Below, one piece after another: positions 19,113-27,930 of a DNA stretch of 64,000 bases. Below the pieces are notes generated by a model. That model did not search any database and was not told the DNA's origin. It saw only the letters and a program-made list of their open reading frames with translations. Origin of the DNA: Micrococcaceae bacterium Sec5.7 (lineage in GTDB: Bacteria > Actinomycetota > Actinomycetes > Actinomycetales > Micrococcaceae); NCBI GenBank assembly GCA_039636785.1, contig CP144169.1:3286001-3350000 (forward strand), read 5' to 3'. Position 1 is the stretch's first letter; the number at the start of each line of letters is the position of its first letter. The position numbers and the translations under genes were made by a program.

Positions 19113-19622
19113 TCAGCCCAGCGGACCGATACGGTAGAGAAACTCGGTGTCATGCCCGTCCGGGTACAGGTCGCGAGTGAACAGCGGCTGATGTTCCAAC
19201 GCCGCCTTGCGGCGTGCCGCGAAACCCGTAAACAGTCGGATTGAGGCTTCATTGTCGGCGGTGATAGTGGTTTCAACACGGTGGGCGTCCACCTGCAGCG
19301 ACAGGCGCTCAAGCATGGCGGCGGCCAGTCTCCTGCCGCGGAAAGCCTCGTCCACGGCCACCTGCCACACCATCAAGGTGCCGGACTCATCGGGACGCAT
19401 GTAACCGGTGATGAAACCGGCCGGTTCTCCGTCGACCGTGGCCACGATCGACGTGGCAGCGAAGTCGCGGCACCAGAGCAGGTAGGAATAGGACGAGTTC
19501 AGGTCCAGGACTTTAGAATTCCTGGCCATGCGCCACAGGGACTGCCCGTCGTTCAGGGTCGGTTTACGGAATTTTGCTTCGAGCCTCGTGCTGGTCTGGA
19601 GTTCTGCGAGTTGTTGAACCAT
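19113..19622 (-). CDS. ectA: L-2,4-diaminobutyrate acetyltransferase
   Basis: GNAT-fold enzyme that acetylates the gamma-amino group of diaminobutyrate. It has 169 residues from ATG 19622; a TTG three codons upstream is a poorer alternative because AGG would abut it. [20 protein letters not shown] is the typical substrate-binding block, and [15 protein letters not shown] is the acetyl-CoA P-loop. [15 protein letters not shown] is also conserved. It is first gene of ectABC and is preceded by ~280 bp without other intact genes, which should hold the osmotically regulated promoter. Confidence 0.94.
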   Translation of the reverse strand: MVQQLAELQTSTRLEAKFRKPTLNDGQSLWRMARNSKVLDLNSSYSYLLWCRDFAATSIVATVDGEPAGFITGYMRPDESGTLMVWQVAVDEAFRGRRLAAAMLERLSLQVDAHRVETTITADNEASIRLFTGFAARRKAALEHQPLFTRDLYPDGHDTEFLYRIGPLG

Positions 19623-19790
19623 CTGTTCCAACCTAGCGACAATCGAGGCGTTATCAACCGGGTTTCGCCGGATTTGACAGCTATCCGGCCCCGGAGCACC
19701 CCGCGAACCGGCAAGGGCAATTCGGCCGCTGCCCTTATGTCAGCTACGGTGTACCGGAATGACGCCGGCGGTAAATCGCCCGGGATTTTT

Positions 19791-19807
19791 CGTTACCGTT
19801 CTGTGAC
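19791..19807 (-). promoter_or_regulatory. Candidate MtrA-type site upstream of ectABC
   Basis: The minus strand reads GTCACAGAACGGTAACG: two GTmAC half-sites in direct orientation with 6-nt spacing, close to the published actinobacterial MtrA pattern GTAAC-N6-GTAAC with one mismatch. It lies about 170 bp upstream of the ectA ATG. MtrA governs osmostress transporters in corynebacteria, so control of ectoine genes would make sense. This is a pattern match only. Confidence 0.35.
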
Positions 19808-19903
19808 ATTTCGAATATGACGGAGATCGTACAACGCCCGATCTGAACCACTGTCGCCCCGTCCGGCTGCCGACGACTCGTGGCCCGAAGGGCGGCTCCC
19901 GGG

Positions 19904-20435
19904 ATGAAAGCGCAATCCTTGAACAGCCTTGAATTACACCATGGGCCTTCCGCCGAGCCGGTCCGAACGCATCTGCAGGCTGACTGCGGCAACTGCTTCG
20001 CGCTGTGCTGCGTGGCGCTTCCGGAGCTCGCGTGAGGCGCCGGAAACCGCCGGTCAGATGTTCAGCGCGTTCGGCATCATGCGCCAGCTCCACGAACTCC
20101 TCTGGTACCTGTCCGACGCCCTGGCTTTGGATAGTGCCGCACCGCTCCATGTTGAGCTGCGGCGCTCGCACGACGAAACGCTGCGGCTCACGCTGCTGAA
20201 CCCGGAGGCGCTCCAGGACCTGGATCTCGGCGCCCATCGCGGCGGCGTGAATGCGCTGCTCTTGCGGACCAGCGAGCTGGTCCGTTCTGAACGTCCGACG
20301 GCGGGCAACAACCTCCGCGGGGCGGACCTTTCCACGAGCCTGTTTCTCACCCAGCCGCGGCTGAATGCGGCAAAGGGCGACGGCGGCACGCGGCTTCCGT
20401 CGTGGCTGTCACGTCCGGGGCACTGGGTCTGCTGA
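19904..20435 (+). pseudogene. Pentapeptide-repeat protein pseudogene with repeats deleted
   Basis: From ATG 19904 the frame reads EPVRTHLQADCGNCFALCCVALP and then stops at 20033-20035. From about 20040 in another frame comes ETAGQMFSAFGIMRQLHELLWYLSDAL, then VNALLLRTSELVRSE, LRGADL and the terminal LFLTQPRLNAAKGDGGTRLP. These are the start, middle and end of an actinobacterial pentapeptide-repeat protein. A stretch after the N-terminal Cys-rich segment is lost with a frameshift. The A(D/N)LxX repeat array is reduced to a single LRGADL. It is a pseudogene despite a still readable second half. Confidence 0.72.
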
Positions 20436-20456
20436 CGGTACTGTCTTCAGTGTTGG

Positions 20457-21686
20457 TCACCAGTCATGCACCGTTCCGTCTACCAGGCGGTTGTAGGGCA
20501 GGTAGGCCTGCTGGTAGGGGTAGGTGCCGGCTGCTTCCTCGTTGAATTCGACGCCGATGCCGGGCGCCTCGCCCGGGTGCAGGTAGCCGTCGGTGAAGGT
20601 CATGGACTGCTCGAAGACGGTGTTGGTGGCCGGGGAGTGCGGCATGTATTCCTGGATGCCGTAGTTGTGGATGGCCAGGCCCACGTGCAGCTGCGCGGCG
20701 AAGCCCACCGGGGAGATGTCCGTGGGGCCGTGGAAACCGGACTTGATCTGGTACTGCGCCGCGAAGTCCATGACCTTCTTCAGCGGCGAGATCCCGCCGA
20801 AGTGCGTGGACGCGGCCCGGACGTAGTCGATCAGCTGTTCCTTGATCAGGCTCTGGAAGTCGTACACGGTGTTGAAGATTTCGCCGATGGCCAGCGGGGT
20901 GGTGGTGTGCTGGCGGACCAGGCGCAGGGCCTCCTGGTTTTCGGCCGGGGTGCAGTCCTCGAGCCAGAACAGGTCATACGGCTCCAGCGCCTTGCCCAGC
21001 TTCGCGGCCTGGATGGGCGTCATCCGGTGGTGGCCGTCGTGGAGCAGCGGCAGCTCCGGCCCGAACTCGTTCCGGACGGCCTCGAACACGCCCGGCAGGT
21101 GGCGCAGGTACGCGCGGGTGTCCCAGTCCTCCTCGACCGGGAACGCACCGCGGCCGGCGGGCTCGTAGTCGTAGCGCTCACCGGAGGCCTGGGCCTGCGC
21201 GGCCACACCGTAGACGGCCTTGATGCCGGGGACCGCGGTCTGGATCCGCACCGACTTGTAGCCGAGCTCCAGGTGCTCACGGACGGAATCAAACAGGGAC
21301 TCCGTGTCGGAGCCGGACGCGTGGCCGTAGGCGCGCAGCCCGTTCCGGGACGCGCCGCCGAGCAGCTGGTAGACCGGCATCCCGGCCACCTTGCCCTTGA
21401 TATCCCACAACGCCATGTCCACAGCGGCGATCGCGGCCATCGTGACCGGGCCCCGGCGCCAGTACGAACTGCGGTACAGGAACTGCCAGGTGTCCTCGAT
21501 CCGGTGCGGATCCTTGCCGACCAGCAGCTGCGCCACATGCTCCTTCAGGTACGCGGCAACAGCGAGCTCACGGCCGTTCAGCGTCGCATCACCGATGCCC
21601 GTCACGCCATCATCGGTAGTGATCCTCAAGGTCACGAAATTCCGGGAGGGACTCGTCACGAAGACTTCCGCGGCAATGATTTTCAC
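20457..21686 (-). CDS. manD: D-mannonate dehydratase (ManD, enolase superfamily)
   Basis: Mg-dependent dehydration of D-mannonate to 2-keto-3-deoxygluconate. The 409 residues from GTG 21686 start with [21 protein letters not shown], exactly where ManD/RspA proteins start; a further 54 open codons upstream are not conserved. Metal-ligand strands [18 protein letters not shown] and AIGEIFNT, and HGPTDISP with the catalytic His, are present. It lies last in the acid-sugar operon, 67 bp after the KDG kinase gene. ManD-subgroup proteins vary from efficient mannonate to weak gluconate dehydratases, so the assignment needs that caution. Confidence 0.9.
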   Translation of the reverse strand: MKIIAAEVFVTSPSRNFVTLRITTDDGVTGIGDATLNGRELAVAAYLKEHVAQLLVGKDPHRIEDTWQFLYRSSYWRRGPVTMAAIAAVDMALWDIKGKVAGMPVYQLLGGASRNGLRAYGHASGSDTESLFDSVREHLELGYKSVRIQTAVPGIKAVYGVAAQAQASGERYDYEPAGRGAFPVEEDWDTRAYLRHLPGVFEAVRNEFGPELPLLHDGHHRMTPIQAAKLGKALEPYDLFWLEDCTPAENQEALRLVRQHTTTPLAIGEIFNTVYDFQSLIKEQLIDYVRAASTHFGGISPLKKVMDFAAQYQIKSGFHGPTDISPVGFAAQLHVGLAIHNYGIQEYMPHSPATNTVFEQSMTFTDGYLHPGEAPGIGVEFNEEAAGTYPYQQAYLPYNRLVDGTVHDW

Positions 21687-21753
21687 AGCTGTTCCAGACT
21701 TTCCATTGGGGTCAAAGTAATGAGGGATGGACGGTGATTCTCGTGCCGGCAGG

Positions 21754-22737
21754 CTAGCGCTGAGTGGTTCCGGCGGCGTGGTTTCCCAGCAACGCCAACT
21801 CATTCGGGTGAGGTAGGCCTTCCCAGTCACCGGCCGTGCTGACGGCAAACGCCCCTGTCACGGCTCCGCGCATCAAGCGCTCTGCTACCGGCTCACCTTC
21901 CAGCATTGCGGACAGGTAGCCAGCGGTGAAGGCATCCCCGGCGCCCACGGTGTCAACGCTGGTCACCGGCACTGCCGGCACATCCCACCGGCCGGACCGC
22001 GTGTGAACGCCGGCTCCGGCTGCGCCGCGCTTAACCACCACTTCTTCGGTGCCCTGTTCAAGGAGCCAGTTGGCCATGCTCACCTCAGAGGGCTCGGATT
22101 GTCCGGTGTAGCCGGGCTGGTCCGGATCATGAGCCACAAGATCCAGCTCGTCGTCGGACGCGATCAGAATGCGGGCATGCCGCGCCAACGGCATAAGCAC
22201 TGCGCGGGCTTCTTCCCTGGACCAGAGTTTGGCACGGTAGTTGACGTCGAGGGAGACCACCATTCCCTCGCCGGCCGCACGCGCGGCCGCGTACTCCACG
22301 GCCCGCCGCGATTCCGGGCTGAGGGCGGCGGTGATACCGGTCAGGTGCAGGACCCGGGCGCCGCCCCTCAGGGCCCGGTCCACGTCCTCCCGGCTGAGGG
22401 TGGAGCCCGCGGATCCCGCACGGTAGTAGAAGGCCCGGCTGACGTCCGCCGTGCGCTGTTCGAGGAACATCACCCCGGTGCTGCGCCCGGCGTCCTCCCG
22501 GTGGTGCAGCCGGATGCCCTCGGAGCGCAATTGCCGGAGGATGAACTGGCCGTGCGGATCCGCGCCCACCACCCCGGCCCAGGTGACGCTGTGGCCCAGC
22601 CGCGCGACGCCGACGGCCACGTTCGATTCCGCCCCGGCCACGTGCATGCTGAGGCTCCCGCCGACGGAGAGCGGGCCGGCGGACCGCAGCGACACCATGG
22701 ATTCGCCGAAGGTCAGGAGGTCGACGGCGGCCGTCAC
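21754..22737 (-). CDS. kdgK: PfkB family 2-keto-3-deoxygluconate kinase
   Basis: Ribokinase-family sugar kinase of 327 residues that would phosphorylate 2-keto-3-deoxy-gluconate or -galactonate at C6. [14 protein letters not shown] and [23 protein letters not shown] form the substrate lid and PfkB signature 1. [18 protein letters not shown] is signature 2, with the catalytic Asp. The start is a GTG overlapping the aldolase stop as GTGA, so translation is coupled. The neighbouring dehydratases and aldolase make KDG/KDGal the expected substrate. Confidence 0.87.
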   Translation of the reverse strand: MTAAVDLLTFGESMVSLRSAGPLSVGGSLSMHVAGAESNVAVGVARLGHSVTWAGVVGADPHGQFILRQLRSEGIRLHHREDAGRSTGVMFLEQRTADVSRAFYYRAGSAGSTLSREDVDRALRGGARVLHLTGITAALSPESRRAVEYAAARAAGEGMVVSLDVNYRAKLWSREEARAVLMPLARHARILIASDDELDLVAHDPDQPGYTGQSEPSEVSMANWLLEQGTEEVVVKRGAAGAGVHTRSGRWDVPAVPVTSVDTVGAGDAFTAGYLSAMLEGEPVAERLMRGAVTGAFAVSTAGDWEGLPHPNELALLGNHAAGTTQR

Positions 22738-23396
22738 CGCAAGCTCTCCGCTGCCATCCGGCGACCGTTTTCGGCTGCGAGGGCCACGAAGGCCCGCGCG
22801 CGGTCCCGGAGCGCGGCGAGGTCCCCGCCCGAGGCCGCGTCCCCGATCAGCGGGCCGCCCGGCCCGACGGCGACGGCCCCGGCCGCCCAGAACGCCGGGG
22901 CTTCGGACAGGCCCACGCCGCCGACGGCGATGAAGGGGATCTGCGGGAACGGGTCGCGCAGGGCCTTGAGGTACGAGGGACCGCCGACCGACGCGGGAAA
23001 CAGCTTCACGGCTGTCGCGCCGCGGGTCATCGCCTGGTGCGCCTCGGTGGGAGTCAGTGCTCCGGCGAGCACGGGCAGCCCGAGGCCTGCTCCGGTTTCG
23101 ATGGACTCTGCCAGCGCCGGGGTGACGATGAACTGCCCGCCGGCAGCGACGACGTCGTGCACGTCCTGTGCGGTCAGCACCGTTCCGGCGCCGACCAGGC
23201 AGCCCGCCGGGGCGGCGTCCCGGATCTGGCGTATGGCCGCGAGCGCGTCCGGCGTCGTCAGCGCGACTTCCACGTAGCGGAAACCCTCCGCCATGACGGC
23301 GAGCGCGGCGCGAGCCGCGGCGGCCCCGTCGGTGCCGCGGACGATCGCAACGAGCCCGGACTCCTTGAGCCCGTGCAGGAACTGGTCAGGTGTCAT
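22734..23396 (-). CDS. eda: 2-keto-3-deoxy-6-phosphogluconate(galactonate) aldolase
   Basis: Class I aldolase cleaving KDPG or KDPGal to pyruvate and glyceraldehyde 3-phosphate. It has 220 residues. GLVAIVRG starts the barrel, the Schiff-base Lys is in ATAVKLFPAS, and IPFIAVGGVGL follows. ATG 23396 lies 5 nt beyond the galactonate dehydratase stop; ATG 23405, overlapping that stop, is an in-frame alternative. Either way it is translationally linked to its neighbours. It would serve both dehydratase branches of this operon. Confidence 0.88.
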   Translation of the reverse strand: MTPDQFLHGLKESGLVAIVRGTDGAAAARAALAVMAEGFRYVEVALTTPDALAAIRQIRDAAPAGCLVGAGTVLTAQDVHDVVAAGGQFIVTPALAESIETGAGLGLPVLAGALTPTEAHQAMTRGATAVKLFPASVGGPSYLKALRDPFPQIPFIAVGGVGLSEAPAFWAAGAVAVGPGGPLIGDAASGGDLAALRDRARAFVALAAENGRRMAAESLR

Positions 23397-23401
23397 GTTG
23401 T

Positions 23402-24550
23402 TCACCATTCTGCGTAGGAGCCGTCGGGGTGCCGCCACACGGGGCCGCGCCAGGCGTGCCCGCGCTTGTCCGCGGCGCGGACCACGGCCTCGTCGATTTC
23501 GATCCCCAGGCCCGGGCCCGTCAGGCGTTCGATGTACCCATCCACGAACTTCAGCGGGGACTTGTCCACCACATAGTCCAGGACTTCGGCGCCCTGGTTG
23601 TAGTGGATCCCGATGCTCTGTTCCTGGATCAGGAAGTTGGGCGTGGCGAAGCCGACCTGGAGGCAGGCGGCGAGCGCCAGCGGGCCCAGCGGGCAGTGCG
23701 GCGCCAGCTGGACCTCGTAGATTTCGGCCAGCGAGGCGATCTTGCGGACCTCGGTGATGCCGCCGGCGTGGGAGAGGTCCGGCTGGGCCACGGCGATGCC
23801 GGCCTGCAGTGCGGGCAGGAATTCCTGCCGGCTGTATAGCCGCTCACCGGTGGAGACCGGCGTCGTGGTGCTGGACGTGAACTCCCGCAGCAGGTGGGTG
23901 TTTTCCGGGACCATGGGCTCTTCGAGGAAGAAGGGCCGGTACGGCTCCAGGAGCGGCGCCACCCGCCGGGCGTTGGCCAGGCTGAAGCGGCCGTGGAAAT
24001 CGACGGCGACGTCGCGGTGGTCGCCGAGGACCTCGCGGGCGGCGGCCACCCGGCTGACGACGCCGTCGAGCTCCGCAACAGTGGCGATCGGGCTCATCCG
24101 GCCGCTGGCGTTCATCTTGACGGCGGTCAGCCCCGCCTCCAGCTGCGCGCTGATGGCGTCGGCCACCTCGTTGGGCTCATCCCCGCCCACCCAGCCGTAC
24201 ATCCTGATCCGGTCGCGGACGTGGCCGCCCAGGAGCTGGTGGACGGGGGTGTTGAAGTGCTTGCCCGCGATGTCCCACAGCGCCTGGTCCAGGCCGGAGA
24301 CGGCGCTGGCCAGGATGGGGCCGCCGCGGTAGAAGGAGCCCTTGGTCATGACCTGCCAGTGGTCCTCGATCCGGAGCGCGTCGTTGCCGATGAGCAGCTC
24401 CGAGAGCTGGCCGACGGCGGTCCGGACCGTTTCGCTGCGACCCTCGCAGCTGGCCTCGCCCCAGCCGACGATCCCGCTGTCGGTCTCGATGCGGACGAAC
24501 AGCCAGCGCGGAGCGACGAGGAAGGTTTCAATCCTGCTGATGAGTGTCAT
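23402..24550 (-). CDS. dgoD: D-galactonate dehydratase
   Basis: Enolase-superfamily enzyme of 382 residues converting D-galactonate to 2-keto-3-deoxygalactonate. Metal ligands lie in VAVDFHGRFS, FLEEPMVPE and STGERLYSR; catalytic His lies in APHCPLGPLALAA. The N-terminal capping domain includes LFVRIETDSGIVGWGEAS, and GLDQALWDIAGK is intact. The C-terminal part keeps the QEQSIGIHYN segment typical of DgoD. It is the first enzyme after the ABC permeases, so the transporter probably imports galactonate or a galactonate-bearing sugar. Confidence 0.91.
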   Translation of the reverse strand: MTLISRIETFLVAPRWLFVRIETDSGIVGWGEASCEGRSETVRTAVGQLSELLIGNDALRIEDHWQVMTKGSFYRGGPILASAVSGLDQALWDIAGKHFNTPVHQLLGGHVRDRIRMYGWVGGDEPNEVADAISAQLEAGLTAVKMNASGRMSPIATVAELDGVVSRVAAAREVLGDHRDVAVDFHGRFSLANARRVAPLLEPYRPFFLEEPMVPENTHLLREFTSSTTTPVSTGERLYSRQEFLPALQAGIAVAQPDLSHAGGITEVRKIASLAEIYEVQLAPHCPLGPLALAACLQVGFATPNFLIQEQSIGIHYNQGAEVLDYVVDKSPLKFVDGYIERLTGPGLGIEIDEAVVRAADKRGHAWRGPVWRHPDGSYAEW

Positions 24551-24556
24551 TGCTGC

Positions 24557-25459
24557 CTAGCCTTTGGTCGCGCCGGCGGTCATGCCGGACACGATGTATT
24601 TCTGGGTGAAGAGCGCAATGATCATGATCGGGATGGTGACCACCGTGGCGGCGGCCATCAGCCCGCCCCAGTCGATGCTGGCGTAGGAGACGAAGTCGAA
24701 GATCGCCACCGGCAGGGTCTTGGTCTTGGATCCGGAGAGGACCAGGGCGAACATGAAGTTGTTCCACGAGAAGATGAAGGACAGGATCCCTGCTGTCGCC
24801 ATGCCCCCGGCAGAGAGAGGAAGGGTGATGCGGCGGAACGCGCCGATGGGGGTCAGCCCATCAACCTGGGCCGATTCCTCAAGCTCCAGCGGCATGGAAT
24901 CGAAGTAACTCATCATGATGTAGACGATCAGTGGAAGCGCGACAAACATGTGGCTGAGGATCAGCACCTCGAAGCCGCCCACCATTTTCAGGTTGGAGAA
25001 CACGTAGTACCAGGGCACAAGCAGCGATACCCCGGGGATGACGCGGGCCATCAGGACCACAAGGGCCGAGCGGTGCATCGTGAATCGGCTCATGGCGTAG
25101 GCGGCCGGGACTCCGAGGACCAGCGAGAGGGCGGTGGAGACGAACGCTACCCAGAAGCTGTTGAAGATAAAGACGAAGTAGTTGTTCCGCTGGAGTACGT
25201 TGGCGTAGTTCTCGCCCGTGGGCGTAAAGAGGAACGACTTGCCGGTGTCGTAGATGTCAACGTTTGTTTTGAGGGAAGCCAGAAGCATCCAGAACAGCGG
25301 GGCGACGAGGAACAGCACCACCGCCACCAGGGCGACGACGCGGAAGACCTTGTAGGCGCGGGTGCCCAGGGGCTTCCGGCGGAGATTCCGACGGCGCGGG
25401 GCCGGCGGGAGTTCGCGGGCGGAGGCAGCGGTTTTCTTGGGTTGGGTCAGGACGGTCAT
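24557..25459 (-). CDS. Carbohydrate ABC transporter permease (MalG type)
   Basis: Inner-membrane permease of 300 residues with six predicted segments. The EAA loop ELEESAQVDGLTPIGAFRRI contacts the ATPase. The C-terminal TQKYIVSGMTAGATKG is typical of the MalG partner. ATG 25459 overlaps the stop of the upstream permease (ATGA). The ~35 N-terminal residues are basic and hydrophilic. No ATPase gene is present in the operon, so it probably uses a shared MsmK/UgpC-like ATPase. Confidence 0.9.
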   Translation of the reverse strand: MTVLTQPKKTAASARELPPAPRRRNLRRKPLGTRAYKVFRVVALVAVVLFLVAPLFWMLLASLKTNVDIYDTGKSFLFTPTGENYANVLQRNNYFVFIFNSFWVAFVSTALSLVLGVPAAYAMSRFTMHRSALVVLMARVIPGVSLLVPWYYVFSNLKMVGGFEVLILSHMFVALPLIVYIMMSYFDSMPLELEESAQVDGLTPIGAFRRITLPLSAGGMATAGILSFIFSWNNFMFALVLSGSKTKTLPVAIFDFVSYASIDWGGLMAAATVVTIPIMIIALFTQKYIVSGMTAGATKG

Positions 25460-26409
25460 TTGCTTACCGCTTTCTTGCGCATGGTCAGCAGCCACATGGA
25501 GCCGATGATGATCATGAAGAACAGGATCAGCACCGCGGAGGACAGCCCGTACTGGTTGTAGTCGAAGCTCAGCCCGTAGGCGTAGACGTTGAGCGTCTCC
25601 ACCTCGTGGAAGGAGCCGCCGCCCTTGCCCTTGGTGGCGTAGAGGATGTCGAAGGTCTTGAGGGCGTCGATGCCGCGGAGGAGGATGGCGACGATCACGG
25701 TGGGCATCATGAGGGGCAGGGTGATGAAGAAGAAGCGCTGGACGGCGTTGGCGCCGTCCATCCTCGCCGCCTCGTCGGGCTCCTCGGACAGGGAGGTCAG
25801 TCCGGCGAGCAGGATCAGCACCACCATGGGGGTCCACTGCCACACGTCCATGAAGATGGTGGTGCCCAGCGCGGTGTCCTGGCCGGAGAGCCACGGCTGG
25901 GCGGGGATGCCCACCAGGGCGAGCAGCTGGTTGACGAAGCCGATGTTGGGGTCGAAGATCAGCCGCCACATCATGCCGACAGCCACCGGGGTGGCGACGA
26001 GCGGCATCAGGATGGCCACGCGGACCCATTTTTCGCCGCGGAAAGGGCGCCACAGCAGGAGCGCGATCCCCATGCCCAGAACCACTTCACACATGAGGGC
26101 GACGCCGGTAAAGGACAGCGTGCGTCCGACGGCGGGCCAGAAGCGTTCGGCATCGGAGAGGACCGTGAGGTAGTTCTGCAGGCCGACGAACTCGGATGCC
26201 GCGCGGACGGATCCCTGCGAATCCGTGAGGCTTAGGTACAGCGTCCAGGCCAGGGGGAAGACGATCAGGACGCCCACGAAGATCATGGCGGGTGCCGCGA
26301 AGAGCCACTTGCGGTGCCGGTTGGCCCAGGAGGAGAAGTTCTCACGCGCAGCGGGCGCACGGTTGGCGCTTCGGGGAGGCGCGCTGCGGGGAGTGGTCAG
26401 TACAGACAT
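25456..26409 (-). CDS. Carbohydrate ABC transporter permease (MalF type)
   Basis: Membrane permease of 317 residues with the first segment LFAAPAMIFVGVLIVFPLAW and five more hydrophobic segments. The EAA loop region is EEPDEAARMDGANAVQRFFF. Genes for the binding protein (upstream) and MalG-type permease (overlapping downstream) complete the importer. Probable substrate is an aldonic acid or an aldonate-yielding sugar, judged from the catabolic genes in the same operon. Confidence 0.9.
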   Translation of the reverse strand: MSVLTTPRSAPPRSANRAPAARENFSSWANRHRKWLFAAPAMIFVGVLIVFPLAWTLYLSLTDSQGSVRAASEFVGLQNYLTVLSDAERFWPAVGRTLSFTGVALMCEVVLGMGIALLLWRPFRGEKWVRVAILMPLVATPVAVGMMWRLIFDPNIGFVNQLLALVGIPAQPWLSGQDTALGTTIFMDVWQWTPMVVLILLAGLTSLSEEPDEAARMDGANAVQRFFFITLPLMMPTVIVAILLRGIDALKTFDILYATKGKGGGSFHEVETLNVYAYGLSFDYNQYGLSSAVLILFFMIIIGSMWLLTMRKKAVSK

Positions 26410-26492
26410 GGTTCACCTAAGGAGTCGGGGGTGAAGTGATGCGGTGGCCGCAGCGCGACGGCGGCAGGCCGGCGTCGCGCTGCGGTTTGCCG

Positions 26493-27788
26493 TTATTTCT
26501 TTTCGCTGTCCAGGAACTTCTGGAAGGCATCATTCGCCGTGTCGGCGGCGGCCGAAGCGTCAGCTCCGGTGATGGTGGAAACGATCGGTCCACCCACGAT
26601 TTCTCGGGCCTTGCCTACCGTGACAACCTCGGGACGGTCATGGCCCACACCGGCCTTGGCGCTGGCTGCGATAGCCTCGGCCAGATCCTTGGGGTAAGTG
26701 GAGGTACCGGCGGGGTCAGCCCAGACCGAGGCGCGGGGGCCGGGGACGCCGGCCTCCTGTGCAGCCAGGGTGCGTTCCTTGCTGGTGGCCCACTGGATGA
26801 ACTTCCAGGCGTTGTCCTGGTTGCTCGAGGCCTGGTTGACGGCCAGGCCCCACGACGGGATGTTGTACGGCTTGGAGCCAGCCGGTCCGGCGGGAAGCGC
26901 GGCGAAGCCAACGGTGTCCGCGACCTTCGACTTGGCCGGGTCCGTCGCGTTCTTGTAGAGCGAGTCCGCCTCGGTGTAGAAGGCGGCCTTGCCCTGGGTG
27001 AAGATTGCCATGGCCTCGGGCCAGCTCATGTCCGTGCTGACGTTCTTGGGGCCGTAGTTCTTGATCAGGCCGCCGTAGTAGGCGTAGGCCTTCTTGGCGG
27101 CGTCGCTGCCGACGGCGGACTTGCCGCTGGCGTCGGTGAAGTCACCGCCGAAGCTGTACAGGAAGCTGGAGAACTGGGTCACGGCGGCGGATTTGCCGGT
27201 ACGTGCCACGAAGCCCGCGGTGTCCGGGGAGGCGGCCGCGATGCTCTTGGCCGCCGCTTCGAGCTCCTCCATGGTCTTGGGAACCTCAAGGCCGGCGGCC
27301 TTCAGCAGGTCCTTGCGGTAGTACAGCACTTCGCGCTCGGTGATGATCGGGACGCCGACGACCTTGCCGTCTGCGCTGGTGGCCTTGACCGGGCCCTCCT
27401 GGTAGTCCTTCCAATCCCAGGTGGCGTCTTGGGAGACCTTGTTCGTCAGGTCCGCGAGGTAGCCGTTCTTGGCGAATGCCTTACCCTCCTGGAGCGGGCG
27501 GTACATCATGACGTCGATCTCGTCGCTGCCTGCGTTGAGCTTGACGTTGTACTGGTCCGAGAGCTGGTCTTCGCCGAGCTGGGTGAGTTCGACCTTGAGT
27601 CCAGTGGACTTCTCGAATTCCGGGATGGCCGCCTTGATTCCCTCGGTCCACACGTGGTTGGCGAGGGTGACCCGGACGGTTCCTGCTGCCTTGGCGTCGC
27701 TGCTGCCGCTGCCGCCACCGCAGGCAGTCAGCCCCAGCGACAGGGCCGCGGCAACGGCCGCATACTTCACAATTGAACGCCGCTTCAT
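26493..27788 (-). CDS. Extracellular solute-binding lipoprotein of the aldonate/sugar ABC importer
   Basis: Family 1 binding protein of 431 residues, exported and lipid-anchored. The signal peptide MKRRSIVKYAAVAAALSLGL is followed by the lipobox LTACG and a Gly/Ser linker. The body shows the periplasmic-binding-protein fold features TVRVTLANHVWTEGIKAAIPE and AFYTEADSLY. AAAGGAG precedes the ATG. It is first in the minus-strand operon toward manD and divergent from the FadR-type regulator. Confidence 0.91.
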   Translation of the reverse strand: MKRRSIVKYAAVAAALSLGLTACGGGSGSSDAKAAGTVRVTLANHVWTEGIKAAIPEFEKSTGLKVELTQLGEDQLSDQYNVKLNAGSDEIDVMMYRPLQEGKAFAKNGYLADLTNKVSQDATWDWKDYQEGPVKATSADGKVVGVPIITEREVLYYRKDLLKAAGLEVPKTMEELEAAAKSIAAASPDTAGFVARTGKSAAVTQFSSFLYSFGGDFTDASGKSAVGSDAAKKAYAYYGGLIKNYGPKNVSTDMSWPEAMAIFTQGKAAFYTEADSLYKNATDPAKSKVADTVGFAALPAGPAGSKPYNIPSWGLAVNQASSNQDNAWKFIQWATSKERTLAAQEAGVPGPRASVWADPAGTSTYPKDLAEAIAASAKAGVGHDRPEVVTVGKAREIVGGPIVSTITGADASAAADTANDAFQKFLDSEKK

Positions 27789-27915
27789 TACGACTCCTTT
27801 GGGTCTTAGGGCTGGCGAAAACGTCCAGCCGTCCGCAAATGCATCTTTACATCTGCTCTGGAAGAGAGCTTAGGTAAATAAAGCAGACTTAATCAACCCC
27901 TTGGAGGTTATCGGT

Positions 27916-27930
27916 ATGATTTATTTATGA
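27916..27930 (+). other. Candidate 4-codon leader ORF overlapping the regulator start
   Basis: GGAGG at 27903-27907 is 8 nt before ATG 27916, which opens a frame of Met-Ile-Tyr-Leu then TGA at 27928-27930. That TGA overlaps the regulator ATG at 27927 (ATGA). The regulator ATG itself is 19 nt from GGAGG, too far for direct use. So ribosomes may load on the minimal ORF and reinitiate. Confidence 0.4.

Noticed and set aside
25460..26053. N-terminal extension of the MalG-type permease at 24557
   Set aside because: It overlaps the MalF-type gene in another frame and is Arg/His/Pro-rich. ATG 25459 with the ATGA overlap is the real start.
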